A stretch of 64,000 nt of DNA. Origin: Stratiolaelaps scimitus (Eukaryota; Arthropoda; Arachnida; Mesostigmata; Laelapidae). A program made the position numbers and the translations under genes. The notes under the pieces are model-generated. The model did no database searches. It saw only the letters and a program-made list of their open reading frames with translations, and was not told the origin of the DNA. The stretch lies in NCBI GenBank assembly GCA_019614645.1, contig JABWDB010000001.1, forward strand, positions 8,539,501 to 8,603,500, read 5' to 3'. Positions 36,023-48,500 of the stretch are shown here, piece after piece. Within the stretch, counting starts at the first letter, position 1; each line of letters opens with the position of its first letter.

Positions 36023-36977
36023 TTAAGGGTCGCTTATTGCTGGCTGCAGACCTCGTGTGCAGGTATGACGTACGGTGTTTCAACCATTGTTGCTTGTGCC
36101 TACTCAACGAACGTTTCCGCTAAGTTTAGCCAGAGCCCTCCATCCATAATAATCAAATGAAATTTTGTACTCCGGACAGGCAGTTTGCTCTTGGCATCCT
36201 CAGCATTCATTCGTTCGGTAAAGTGCAAAAACGCTATCATGGGCGATATTTCGGTGCTGATTTCAGCTGAACGCTTGGTTTGTTCCATTTCTTCTCTCGT
36301 TGTCGACGACGACCGTGCGCGTTTTATTCTCATGTCTCTCTCCCGCAACTCTATCCTTGAAATGCGATTTTAAACACCCCTGGAAGAAGTTTAGCAGCAC
36401 TTGCGCGAACAACGACAGGCTCCTCCTTTCAAACGAGCGTCGTTCCTTGGCGCACGACGGGTCCAGCATCCTGCGGGCAGTTTATCAGCGTCCCCAGATA
36501 TGTCGCGTGCGCAGCCAAGCAAAATGACCGAAGACATGTCGCCCTTTACATCTTACTTACTTAACGGTTTTGTCATATTCGGTGGTTGAGCTTGCTGAAG
36601 TCGAGCATCTGCCTTAATGCTGGCTGACTGGCTAGCTGACCGGTCAGCGGGTGAGCGTTGCGTTGCCTCAGGCATTGCATCAGCGACGGAGCAGGAATGA
36701 AAGTTGAAAAGTCCCAGCTATAAGCAGACATTCTCCGAGTTAATGATAGTAACGGCTGCTGTCTCCACAGCGTGAAAATGAAAAGGAAGAGAGAGAGGAA
36801 AAGCGAGAGGCCGAGAGAAGCTGGAGGAAGCTTTATAGCAACACAGCCGTGTACGCCATGACCTGTGAGGCACATAACTGATATATCAGGTTCAATGGCA
36901 ATTGTTGCTGATAGAGATACAATATATATAACAGCATCGATACAAGCGAGTCAGCAAGGATCACAGATCTCAGTTAC
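36023..36977. other. Uncertain stretch with one minus-strand ORF
   Basis: The minus frame 36100-36348 (82 codons) encodes a mixed charged and hydrophobic protein ending LIIMDGGLWLNLAETFVE. An overlapping minus frame lies at 36263-36469. They could be one gene with a frameshift or intron. No domain is recognised and I cannot support a gene call. Confidence 0.2.
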
Positions 36978-37050
36978 TAGTATGATATCATGGACGTTCA
37001 ATGTTGGCTGAGAGCTGGCCCGGAAAAGTTTCGTTGTTTAGTATGATATC
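36978..37050 (+). mobile_element. 49-bp SINE tail insertion with 12-bp target-site duplication
   Basis: TAGTATGATATC at 36978-36989 is exactly repeated at 37039-37050. Between them lie 49 bp containing GGACGTTCAATGTTGGCTGA, GAGCTGGCCCGGAAAA and the end GTTTCGTTGTT. It is a tail-only copy of the SINE family. The direct repeats define both insertion borders, so this copy fixes the 3-prime end of the family a short distance after CGGAAAA. Confidence 0.7.
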
Positions 37051-37223
37051 TGTGGGTTCGATCGGCGGAACGGCTTGCGACCGCTGCGTTAGGTGGTGTT
37101 AGCGTCCCATATCAGTTCGGTAGAGCCAGGGAGATTTTATGAAAGAAGCGATTATTCGTTTTAACAATTCAGATAAGATTCAATCGTATGATACAAGTGC
37201 AGGCGTGCAAATAGAAGTATACA

Positions 37224-37526
37224 TTAATAAGCAAAAGTGGAATGGAAGTTCTGACGTATCTGGGTTTGAGTCAAAACTGACAAATATGGCAGGTGGATTA
37301 AACTGAGTTCCTTTAAAACTCTTCGCCGACACTCGATTTTCGACAAACTTTCGTCAAGATCCAGTTGGAAGAAATCATATTCCGTGAAGATATTTATTCT
37401 CATATATACGCCACCATCTTCGCATACGCCACTATCAGAGAAAGTTTGCCACGTTGCCACAGAGCACTTCAAAGTAAAGGGAGCCCCCCCCAGGGTTAGG
37501 CCAAAACCACTTGGCTCAACTTGTGA
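37224..37526 (-). CDS. Coding-looking terminal exon, possibly DEG/ENaC channel
   Basis: On the minus strand a strong acceptor (TTTTCAG at about 37527-37533) is followed in phase 0 by about 100 codons ending at the stop beside 37224. The peptide has a Cys-rich centre: FTLKCSVATW, then FSDSGVCEDGGVYMRINIF, then TEYDFFQLDLDESLSKIECR. In degenerin/ENaC-type sodium channels the extracellular finger and palm region has a C.w....f..T..G.CytFN....gl...l pattern with acidic loops, which this resembles. Complete family members are 500-700 residues with two membrane helices, neither of which is visible here. The family call is inference; that the stretch is coding is more likely. Confidence 0.33.
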   Translation of the reverse strand, partial: SQVEPSGFGLTLGGAPFTLKCSVATWQTFSDSGVCEDGGVYMRINIFTEYDFFQLDLDESLSKIECRRRVLKELSLIHLPYLSVLTQTQIRQNFHSTFAY

Positions 37527-39344
37527 CTGAAAATTGACTGTGTTATTGAGAAAAAAATCGACGTTTCCACAACTATAATACAATATGAAGTGATAAGGTT
37601 TTGCTAAACTACGACGTTGACATTCGCATGTTTCGAAGAAATGTCACAAATAAAACCACTTTCGAACTCTGCAGCTGAACTCGCAAGAACTCCAAATCCA
37701 CATAAAATTCGCCGTTAACTCGCAAATGTGAAATCGATCGTGTCACGCCGCCCGGCACGGCCGATACGATGACCATTTAAGATATTGTCACGAGGACAGC
37801 TGGGACACATCGAGATGTGTTGGTTCATGTTTGGATGCCTATTTTGCCATACATGAACAATCGAGGGAGGTGTCTGTAATTCATAAGCTAGTACACTTCA
37901 CGTCAAGGAGTGCACGAGTCACATGACAGTGAGAATAAGGTTGACATTGAAATGGGCAATATAAACTTGGGGACACTATGATACGTGTGACTGTAGATTA
38001 ATGGCTCATGTCAATGCTTGGGCCCAGCGGAACGCTGCCTGCGCCGTGCATTCAATACATAAGAAATAGATGGCTATATGCTGCAATGAAACACGAGCAG
38101 ACTCGATAAGTATGCCTCCTTCCGGCAATATGTCCTCCATGCCTCTCATCGTCAGTAAGCACTTGATCACTGACAATTTTCGATTCGAATTTTGGACAAC
38201 AGTATTTAGCTAACAAGCGAGTTATGATGGCAGCCACTTTTGAATCCATAAAATGCGTCGACGAACTGCCGTAGCGCGGATAGATATCAAGGTTACTGGA
38301 AGACAACAACAACGGATCACGCCAACACGAGTTGCCTTAATATTGGTGCTACGGTATTATAGTATACGACGATTATGCGACAGATGCATGTTTGTTATTA
38401 TTCAAAGCATCTCGTTTCAATATCAACTAACAACATACGTAAATACGTTCATGCCATACAAACATACGCGTACTCATACGGAGCATGAGCGAATTAACTC
38501 AACCATCGAAAGTCCCAATCAAATACGAGACGTTGCAGATCCGACGTATAATGTACGTCTAATACGTAGCATCGACGTAATATATATGCAGTTTTCCATT
38601 AAAGCCAGATCATCACAGAAATAGCACAGCAAACAACCGTTGCAGCGTTGATATTGCCCCCCCCCCCACAAGCCCGTTGTTTGTCCGATGATTGCTCAAT
38701 AATGTACATTGTAATGTAGGCTTCATCACCCTATCAGTGGCCCCACTAAATTATACGGCCACTGGCTCGTACAGCCGTTTCTGCTCGATACGCGTTGAGT
38801 TCATTGCACCTAGATATAGACATCGCGTTGCTTTATATGCTGAGTGCAGATATGTATGTGTATTGTATGTAAATATTCAAGGTTTGAAACTGCTAGGCTG
38901 TGTAAGTATCCCTGCATCGATATCGCATCGAAGATGGAGGACTTGCTCAAATTTACTGAGCATCGTGAAGTCGACCCCTACCTCAGCAAAGGCTGCCGAG
39001 CGTTCGTCGAGCGACGAGGAACTCGCACTTTGATACACTGATATCAGCTTGAGTAAATTTGCAATAACGTTGGTGACCGTCTTGACTACAAAACGATTTA
39101 GCCACTTGCTATTCGTGATGTGGATTCGCACAAATCAGCTTGGAACTGGATAGGCTTGTGTTAGAATAAGATCGTTTCACGAGACCTTGGACGGTTCATT
39201 GCTAGTGTTCTAGCAAAGGTGCCGATGTTATCTTACAATATTCCAATGAGTGAACCGAAATTACCGTCAGTTTTTTGCATGAGAATGTCGTTCACATTAT
39301 GCAGCGCAGTCCTTGCAAAGAGTAAGGGCAACATTTGATGAGAG
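37527..39344. other. Uncertain stretch, possible further exons
   Basis: Minus-strand frames 38052-38312 and 38877-39131 have mixed amino-acid content that could be coding and would lie upstream of the exon at 37.2-37.5 kb. A strong plus-strand donor-like GTAAGTAT (38901) conflicts with the second. A 10-base C run lies near 38657. No gene model can be supported. Confidence 0.2.
37805..37858. repeat. Two adjacent hairpins
   Basis: ACACATCGAGATGTGT (37805-37820) is a perfect palindrome. It is followed at once by GTTCATGT (37823-37830), inverted at 37851-37858. Confidence 0.7.
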
Positions 39345-39345
39345 G

Positions 39346-39375
<30 letters not shown>
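39345..39375. repeat. (TA)n microsatellite
   Basis: This is a pure TA run of about 30 nt. Confidence 0.9.
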
Positions 39376-39377
<2 letters not shown>

Positions 39378-41423
39378 CACATTGTACCATCAACTCGTCG
39401 AATGCAAGCACCCTAAATAGTAGATGGACGAATGTCGCTCCATGGCAGGCCATCATATTAGGGCGTACCAGGATCCTTCAACACTAATTCGCTCAACGGC
39501 TACGCTTGTGCTAGCATGTGCTTCGTCGCATGCTAATTGGTGTAGACAACTGAACTCGACTCTTCCGCCATTGATGGACAACGACAGCAGCACGGGGGTC
39601 TTAAAGGGGTTCCATTACCCCCCACGCATACGAATGACATAACGAACAAGAGGGCTCATCCTAGAATCTCGTTGGAGGGACGACGAGTGCTTCTACTGTT
39701 GCGGCTAGATTACCGCGACGAAACGGCGAAATTGTCTATGCACTGCACACCGCAAAGCTCCGAAGTCCAATTAGGCTTCTACCTTCAATTAGGCCTCGTA
39801 CCTTTTCGTTGAAGTAGTCTAGTGAACCCATTTCTTAGATTTACATGGAATGCACAAACGGTTGGTGTTTTCGTACGGTTTCGTACGGATTCGATTGGTT
39901 AGTTGAGACTGGTCTATTGAAGGTAATGATCATCTGAGTTCTATAATAATAATAATACCATTGTCACTTCATGTGACCGCTAATGGAGGCAGACTATCTG
40001 CGATCGAAGACCAATCGATCACAGTATCCTATCCAACCTTAACTATAAATCTTGGGAGATCAACACACATTGAAAAGTTGGCGGATAAAATAACTATTCT
40101 TCCGTTGTCCATTTGACAACTAATCACAATTGCCAACGGGGAAACTTTCCTTCATAATTCTTGTGATGAAGAAAAGCTGAACGGATTATTATGAATTCTA
40201 ATAATTCAAGCTGACCATTATGAATTCTCATTATGGTCAGCCTCATGCTCTTCCAAGAGGTCTTCTTATCCAGCGGTGACATAGTGCGTAAGGTAGACAA
40301 AACGATAGAAAAAAATACCCAAAGTCTGTGTCTGATGTGCTTTGACCTGCATAAATATGAATACCGCTTCTAGAGTGTAATTGGGGAGTGGTGCTCGTAC
40401 AGCTGGTTGGTTTCGTTTCTGTCCTGAGGTTGCCAAACATATTTACAAAGATTTTCTGATGCATTGTTGAACGCCGAACGCAATGTCCAGCTTCAGCAAA
40501 GCAAATGGGTCTGCCCGGCCTGCCTGAAGTGTCGTATATATTTGAGAGACGGTGCAACAACCTCCGAAGTGCAACGCCAGCGTCGGGCTATTCGGCTTTG
40601 ACCCAGGCGTGTCTACACATGCGTCCATTGGCTTTCTCTAATTAGGCAACAGTACACTTTGAGCTTTATTATCGTATGTGGCCGTGGACGCGGATGAACG
40701 ATGTCTGCTCCACCTCTATAGATTGTAGTCTCTCGCATGCAACGTAGAAAGAAGTCTGATCGTATCCGTTCGAACACTCAATCCGCATGTTATTCGCTTG
40801 TGGCTAGGTTGATATATATATATAGGTCTTCATCATCTTCTTCTTAGGCAAATCTACACAATAAAATACAGTCAAAGTACAAAGCGTTCTCTCCCGGGGA
40901 AAGTCGATTATTGAAAACATGATATATATAAAATATAGTTGTACATAATCTCAATATAAGATCACAGTCGCCCGTTGAGGTCGTCGTCGTGTTGTTGATG
41001 CGAACCCAATCGCTGCTTCTGGTCGTTTTCCTTAAATCTTTCGACCACCCGCCTTTCGCCTGACCACCTCCGTCAGGCGAACGCTCATAGTGTTGCTGTG
41101 TGTTGTTATTGTTATCGCTGTGTTTAGCTGTGAATTACACAGCTACACTAATTACACGGAATATTACAGCGCCTTCATGAGATCCGCAAGAACCAGCGTC
41201 AGATTGAAAAAATGGAACGGATTATCGTGTTCATACCGCACCTGATCATAATTTGTGTCAACTCAAAGTGACTGGCACTACCTCATTAAGCAGTAAGCTA
41301 CATGAAATAGCATCACGCTCTTGTTTTAATATATAGTAATATAGCCTTATATATATATATATAGTTTCTTTCTTTTTCGCTGTGTTATACTAGTAGAACA
41401 CGTGCCACCAATGCAATCTCATT
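39376..41423. other. Gene-free stretch
   Basis: It contains the small palindrome at 40210-40241 and short TA runs near 40811 and 41348. No exon is supportable. Confidence 0.4.
40210..40241. repeat. Palindrome with EcoRI-site centre
   Basis: GCTGACCAT (40210-40218) is inverted at 40233-40241, and the interior TTATGAATTCTCAT extends the symmetry imperfectly. Confidence 0.7.
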
Positions 41424-42436
41424 TTGAGTTATCTATTTGCTTATGTTATGTACATCATCATCATAGCATTGCTAATGTTATCATTATCACTTCATTGTGC
41501 TTTACCTTGTCCGGGCCTGCCAAGCGTCGCCAATGTCAGCACAAACATCAGGAGCATTTCCCACTTAGCTGACTCGTTTGTTCTGACAACTAGGAACACG
41601 TTTCCTAGCTTCCACCCCCCTAAATGCGGCCTCACGGCCCGTTCTCACATCACACTGTGAGGGCACTTTTGCACTTGTTGTCCGTGCCACCTACAGCGGT
41701 CATGTTCACAGCTATGATTAATACATATACCATAGATATACGTATGTCTATAAGTACGTGTAACGTCACCGTGAGAGTATTATCCTGAGAGCACAAGAGC
41801 GGCGGCGACGACAACAACAACAAAAACGACGACAACGACAACAATAACAAACACTGAATGAATGAAGTGTCATCCGGCAACAACACTTTGCGGTTCTCCT
41901 CGAAGCTCTCTCCTCCTGTACGCCACACATATACACATACACACATACACACAGACGCACACGTCCTGTCAGTCAGAATCACATTGCAGCTGCAGGCGTT
42001 TTCTACAGCTACTACGATGGCTGTTTACTATCGCTTACATCCACCCGCAGCTCAGTGTTGGGGCTGCTGTACTTCTGCGTTGCCTGGCGGATCGTTGCCT
42101 AGTTGTATGTGTATGCTTGTCTGTTTATGTGTGACGGTATGAGCGGCTTAGCGCATTCGCACGCACGATATTCTCCCCTTTCGATGTCACCACTTCAAAA
42201 GCGGAGCACACTTTGCTACACCCGGCTGCTGCTGCTGCTGCTGCTGCTACGGTGCGAACGATAACAGCAACGATGACAGCGACGCGAAGGGCGACGGCGG
42301 CCCTGCCGACGGCGACAACCACAGACGTAACACTGCCCGAAGAAGTATCGTTCTGATGGTAATTGTGGTTGGAGTGAAACTAGTGATGGTGTCATCAGCG
42401 TCTAGCAGTAGCGTGGCACCGCCTCTTCTTGCTACG

Positions 42437-42467
<31 letters not shown>

Positions 42468-45461
42468 CTGTTGTTGTTTCCCTTTGCGCCACGAGTGCCA
42501 TAACTTTGTCGTCGGACGCACGATGGCTCGCAACAACGGCATGCCTTCCTACGTATGAACTTTCCGGCTGCACAGAGTCCACCGGCTGGCTCCTGGCACC
42601 GGCGGATCTCAGCGCGAGCGCGCGCTCACTCGTATTCTATCTGAACGTACCATAGCGTACGGTGCCGCGCGTATACGGGACGAAGGCCATCCTCCACTCA
42701 CTCACTCAGTGGCGGCAGACGTGGTCCCTCTCCCAACACCCAACGAGTTGCCCTCTCCAGCAGTCAGACGACCTCGCCGGCTCGTGAGGCTCCTCTTCTC
42801 CCTCGAGGAAACAGGTCTCCTCGGCCACGCAACGAGAACAGGCCACGAGAGAAACAGGCCACAGACACCGCCACCGCCGCCGCCTCCGCCGCCTCAGCAG
42901 CAACAGTAGCAGCACTCCTGGCGACGGCAGGCCGCGAACTCTGGCCGGCCATGCCAGACAAGAACGCCTATCCGAGTCACCCCGCCGGTCCATCTGCAGG
43001 AAGGACGCTGAGAGTGCAGAGCGTCTCCGCGAGCAGGAGAATGTGAGACAGGATCTCTGGTGTAACATACGTAGTGGCACATAATCGCTGCCAGCTCCAC
43101 ACGCTGGCGTATGGGATAGCGACCCGATACTGTCCATGCGGTCCATAGTTCCAAACGAGGGATAGTGCAAGAAACATACGCACTACGCAATATCCACGCT
43201 GACGCGGCCCGGCGGCAGAGTGTCGGCGGTCGTGCCGCCTCCGCTGCTGCTGGTGGTATCATCATGGTCCGCTGATCGTTTATCTGCCCAGCCGGGCTGA
43301 CCGGCGTGGAGGGATCAGCTCGCTGCTGGGACGCTAGTTACGTCCTATGAGTGTGGAGCCGCTGAAACAACGTTTGTTGGGGACCCGACTGAGGCATGAA
43401 GGACTTGTGGGGAATGCTTACAACGAAGCGGACGATGAGGTCTCGATCCTTTCTTTGGCCGGGCTAGAACGGGACGTTTATATCATATTTTTATCACGGA
43501 TAAACTTTCATATGCACAGGATGGAAGAGGACTCGCAGCGAGGGAAAAAACACAGGGATATATCAGGGATGAACACGAAAGAGATATGACGAAAAATGAA
43601 TATGGTCATACTAAAAGTAGCCTTACGCTCCGCGTTTGGGTGTCTGTTATGGCAGGGCCAACACCATCAACTATAACTTTTAGAAGAGGAAGATCGTCAT
43701 AGATCCAATATAGGAGTCATAGATTTCGGCTCATGCCGTCCAAGAATTCCGGATCGCCCGGAGATGGATCTTAGAAATGATCACAGGGTACAGTTAAGAA
43801 GAAGGATGTATTCTTTCTTTCTATTCGTTTTCATTATGTCTACCTGCATAAGTTACGGAGGACATAAACGAGTCACATACAATGTATTATACTTGTCGGT
43901 TAAGCCAATTAGCGCGTGGATTGACGGCACCCGACATTTTCACGACACGCCACCCAAAGCTGTTTGAGGTGGACGAAACTATCGTCAACAGTACATACAG
44001 CCAGCTTGTCGGGCATCGGAGCCGTATCATGCATTCAGTATTCATATCTACAAATTACCTGCGGCCATCTATATTCCACATGACCTCTTCATACGGCCTC
44101 GCCAATTCTACTCATAGACATATAAAATATAGACGCACATACATACGCCCTTGATGACCTCTGATCGCAAGCTCGTCTGCCGCCATTCCGCGTTTGCCTT
44201 TCATCCTTTTTCTTCGACGAACGCTGCACGAGGCAATAATGCCGCACGATAGAGCACGCAGATCGAGTGTTCACACAATCGCGTCGTCTTCCACACGCTG
44301 CTGTGGCGTACATGACCCTGTACATACGTAAGTGCACACACACACACACGTACCCCTTGGTTATTCTCTTTTCTTTGCTGACAGCAGCTGTTCTCGCTTG
44401 GGCTACACGATGCCAACGCGGTGTAAACGCTCGGATATCGGCAAGTACTGAGCAGGCAAGCTAACAAGTCAGTCGTCCTGAGCGACTGACCCACCCCCTC
44501 CGCTGCTTGGTCCCTAGCAGGAGGGCACCAAGGAAAGAAAGCAAGTGGGCAAAGCTCCTTGCAGCCGTCCTTGTCAGCATCATCATCATCATCAGCGAGA
44601 AATGGACGATATACGAGATGACTGACTTCTTCGGCCAGTTGTTGTCCGCCTAGTCCAGCAGGCCCCTCCCACCGGCCTATTTATTCTTCCCGCGCGCCTT
44701 TCTCCGTCTGGGTCCTTCGTCTCATCGTACGACAGCAGCCACAACTGCCGCAACACCTGCCGAAAGAAGGACACGCGAGAGACACGGACATACGAAGCGG
44801 CAAAGCGAGAAAGCACCGAACGGCCGAACAAGGCACAAAGAACAAGCAGAAAGGCTACACGCCTCCCGCATAGTGAAGCAGCCTGCTGACCGGCCGGCCG
44901 GCCGATGGGCCAGTCGGTGCCACCCTTCGCTGGAACTGCGAGAAAGCACCCGAGCCTGCATCGATACGGCGAACTACAAGTACGTCTCACAATCGAAGCC
45001 CCTCGGTGGATCGGCCGAGCAGCCGAAAGTCGAGTCCTCTCCGTATATCGAGTCAATACGCGCTGGCGGTTGCTTCGACGGCAGGGTTCTTTCTTCAGCG
45101 GGCTAGGCGGTGCTCGACTCGGTAAAAGGAGACGGAGGAGAAATCCCCTTCTCGCTTGGTGCTACCGCCATCCAACGGGGCTTCGCGCGCCACCGCTGAT
45201 GGACGCCCACCGGGAGAAGTATATGGTAGAGTATGAGCAGAGTAAGCTACGCGGCTACTGCTGCTGCTGCAATTGTTACTGTTGCTGCTGCTGCTACCCT
45301 TGCTACTTATGCTACGTGAAGACCCATTATCTGAAGTGGGCCAAATGACCGAGTGCTTGTTTGTTTGCTGCGCGAAGAAAGAAAGCATCAGTGAAAGAGA
45401 GAGACGGGGGAAGGGAAATAGAGAGAGGAAGAGAAGAGAGATTGAAAATTGCGTATGTGTT

Positions 45462-45463
<2 letters not shown>
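41424..45463. other. GC-rich triplet-repeat domain
   Basis: A 4-kb interval with CTG/CAG and CCG runs (near 42225-42249, 42436-42478, 42868-42903 and 45257-45300) and many open frames on both strands. Examples are 42706-43170 minus (154 codons), 44592-45056 minus (154 codons) and 44905-45348 plus (147 codons). Products are poly-Ala, poly-Val, poly-Pro or Arg-rich, with no domain. A frame from ATG 41448 has a signal-peptide-like start (MYIIIIALLMLSLSLHC) but no other support. Such blocks may be UTRs, promoters or regulatory DNA of a nearby gene. Confidence 0.3.
42225..42249. repeat. (CTG)n triplet repeat
   Basis: Eight consecutive CTG units. A longer interrupted CTG/TTG run follows at about 42436-42478. 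Confidence 0.9.

Positions 45464-45534
<71 letters not shown>
45464..45534. repeat. 71-bp (TA)n microsatellite
   Basis: The TA run is interrupted once by C. Frames crossing it are artefacts. Confidence 0.95.
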
Positions 45535-48500
45535 GTTAGAGGGAGATTACCGGCCCGGCCCGATAACTTCCCAGTACACGCGGACTAAGGGCGGAGCGGA
45601 TATGGACAAGAGCGTTCCATGGAAGGAGCGCTGCTAAAGCGGGATGAAGTGGGGGGAGGGGGCCTGACGGAATAATAATAATGATCCTAATAATAATAAT
45701 GACAGCCTGGCACCGATTTGCCATAGAGATGGCGCCTCACCACATCTGTCTGCCGCTTCTATTGTTGCTACTGTTATTATTATTGCTAGCTGATTATAAT
45801 TAATCCTACGGCTACTGCCAATGTTTCTAGTTATATTATACAACTGTAATAAGGTACGAACAGCTACATCAAAAGGTCTCGGAGCTGTGTAGGTGTGGAT
45901 ACGTCGGATGTTACAAGGTCATTCACTTATTGGATCGTTGAGGTATGAACTTTTAGAAAATACGTAGTTAGATTACAATATATCCCAGTCTAACGAGCGA
46001 CCGATGTATTGTTGATATTTTTGTTGATTTTTTGTTGATATATTGTTGATATTTTTGTTGATATATTGTTGATATTTTGTTGATATTTTTGTTGATACAT
46101 TGTTGATATTTTTCGTTTCATTTGAAAGGTTAATCCCGCTCCTATTTATTCTTTTAGAAAGATCGTGACCGGAGCCTCATAAGTGATTCTTGCTCAGCCG
46201 CAGACTTTTTTCTATAAATCGAAAATCCGGCTTATCTGCGAATATGAGCCTCGTCGTAGAACTACAATAGCGAAACCAACTTGTTACGCTTGAGCTGTGT
46301 TTGGTGGAGGCTGCTCAACTTGGTAAGCTTCTATACATAATTTTACCTGCCAAATAGGTCCCAGGTGAGATCCCATTCAAAGGTCGATAATGATCCTCTG
46401 AGAGTACCAGATTAGGCTGGCCAGTCTCAAACAATACGGGAGTTAACACTGACGTTTGGGCACCCACATTTTAAAACATTTGAATGATATAGGAAAAGCT
46501 AGCGGAAGCCTCATAAATACGCTCAATGATGATCATATCCTGAAATGCGCAACTGACCATTGCTCTACTTGATTCGTATCAAATGCAGTGTGGCTTATGT
46601 GGCGGAGTAGTTTCTGCACTTTAATATAACCGTATACGATATATATATATATATATATATTGGTCTTATCTTCGGTGGGCGAATGCAGGCCAACCATCAG
46701 GGTCCCACGCCGAAACAAACGCACAGCAAATTTGGCTGTTGATATCTGTTGGGTGGACACTAACGAACAAATCATCCTTTAGTAATTTGCGATACGATAC
46801 ATTGCACGATACGATAACGTGTGAAATGCTTGTTGTTCATAGGAACGGAAGAGATGATGCGCCAGGTACACATTAAGCGATCATGAATATATATATATTT
46901 TCTTACTTATTTCTTATTTTTTTAACTACTTAATCAATGATGTTTTTAAGTTACCTGTATTTGACTATACAAGGGACGTGTCACTTGGAAACTGCTGACT
47001 ATCGTTTTGATTGACAAGTTCATTACGGTCTCTGGTTAGAGTGTCCTATTTTTGGTTCACAGCACAGATCCATCATGGCGATCGGTTCTTCGTCGAATAA
47101 GTCAGCCTATTATCGTAACAATATGTAGTCATCTGTTGTAGCCACTGTTCCTATCGAAAATTACGATTACATCGCTTAATGTCCGCCTCACATTGATCAT
47201 TTCCTCCGACTCGGTTTGTGTGGTCTTCAAGGCGGCATGCTGCCATGCGGATATGCCCACACACCGTGGACTCAACTAAATGCCACGAAACGCGAACTGA
47301 TCTCAAGTAACCTCGATGCTCGGCATGACAACAATACATTGTGTAATCATATGACTTATCTATACGACTTTGGTGTAAGGTCACACCAAGCGAAATTCGA
47401 GGCGAAAAAGGTTGCGTTTCTTATACAATCTTAGGGTGCTGTATATTTCCGACCAAAAATATGCCGTATACGGCTTATCGCTAAGCGCTCGAAATCGACC
47501 ACGTTGATAGCACACATGAAACACGCCACATCGTCCTGTGAATGTGAACAGACGTCACTTGAGATTTATCTAGACACGCACACACGCGCACTATCTTGTC
47601 GCACCGTCTCCCCCTCTAGCCACGAAAGCATATTCAATGTGCAATAAATGTGGGTCTATAAGCCTTTGACGAGTAAATCACCGCACAGACTTGAAAGGTC
47701 ACGGGCTTCCGCTGGCCTTGGCTGAATGATGACCAGTGCTTCTTCCTCGAAGATCAGTTTAGGATCTCTCTCTCTGTTCTTCTTTTTGTATTGTGAAATA
47801 TATCACGACTAGCCCCTTAACCTCAGCTTGCAATCATCACCTTGGATAGGGCTCATAGGGCTCGTGTTGCGAATGATGCTATAACGTTTGGAGAAATCCT
47901 AGACAGCTCGTATCATCGTTCATTTATGTGCACGACTTGGGTTCGGAAAGCGCGCAATGGCGGCGTGTGTCTAAAGCATTGCTATAATATTATGTTTCGC
48001 CGTGACAGAGAACATAAATGAACGGAATGTTCGGATATATGAATATTATCGCAAGTGAGCTTGTTCGACAGCGATATCCCGTTATAAAGGCAGAGGTCGC
48101 ATGGGTGTATTATATCCGAACCCTGCAGCGGGCTTCAATACGAAGGATAATACAGGTCAGAATAACAAAACATCTGCTGCATATATATATATATATATAT
48201 ATATATACAAATATTATATTAGCTAAGTCACTTTGCATGCTCGTTTCGGTTGTACTCTCTCTCTCTCTCTCTCGCTCCTCTCAATCTCCCTGGACTTAAC
48301 CGTTAGCGCATGCCTGTTAGAGCTACGAGAGATTACCAAAGTTTAAAAGACTAATGGACGGGCTTCGTACCTATCTCGAAACTAGAACTAGTTAACCTAG
48401 TAAGTCATTGCAATCGGTCAGAGGTATGCCATTCAAGTCTCCACGACCACGCAAGTGGATGCATCAGCAGCAACAACAGGATTGTGGAATCTAACGAAGT

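Noticed and set aside
36990..37060. GGGTTCGATC after the tail block as a SINE B box
   Set aside because: It lies outside the 12-bp target-site duplication, so it belongs to flanking DNA. Similar B-box-like matches near other tail copies are therefore probably coincidence.
42706..43170. 154-codon minus-strand ORF
   Set aside because: It is Arg/Leu-rich from CCG/CAG triplets and overlaps other open frames on both strands.
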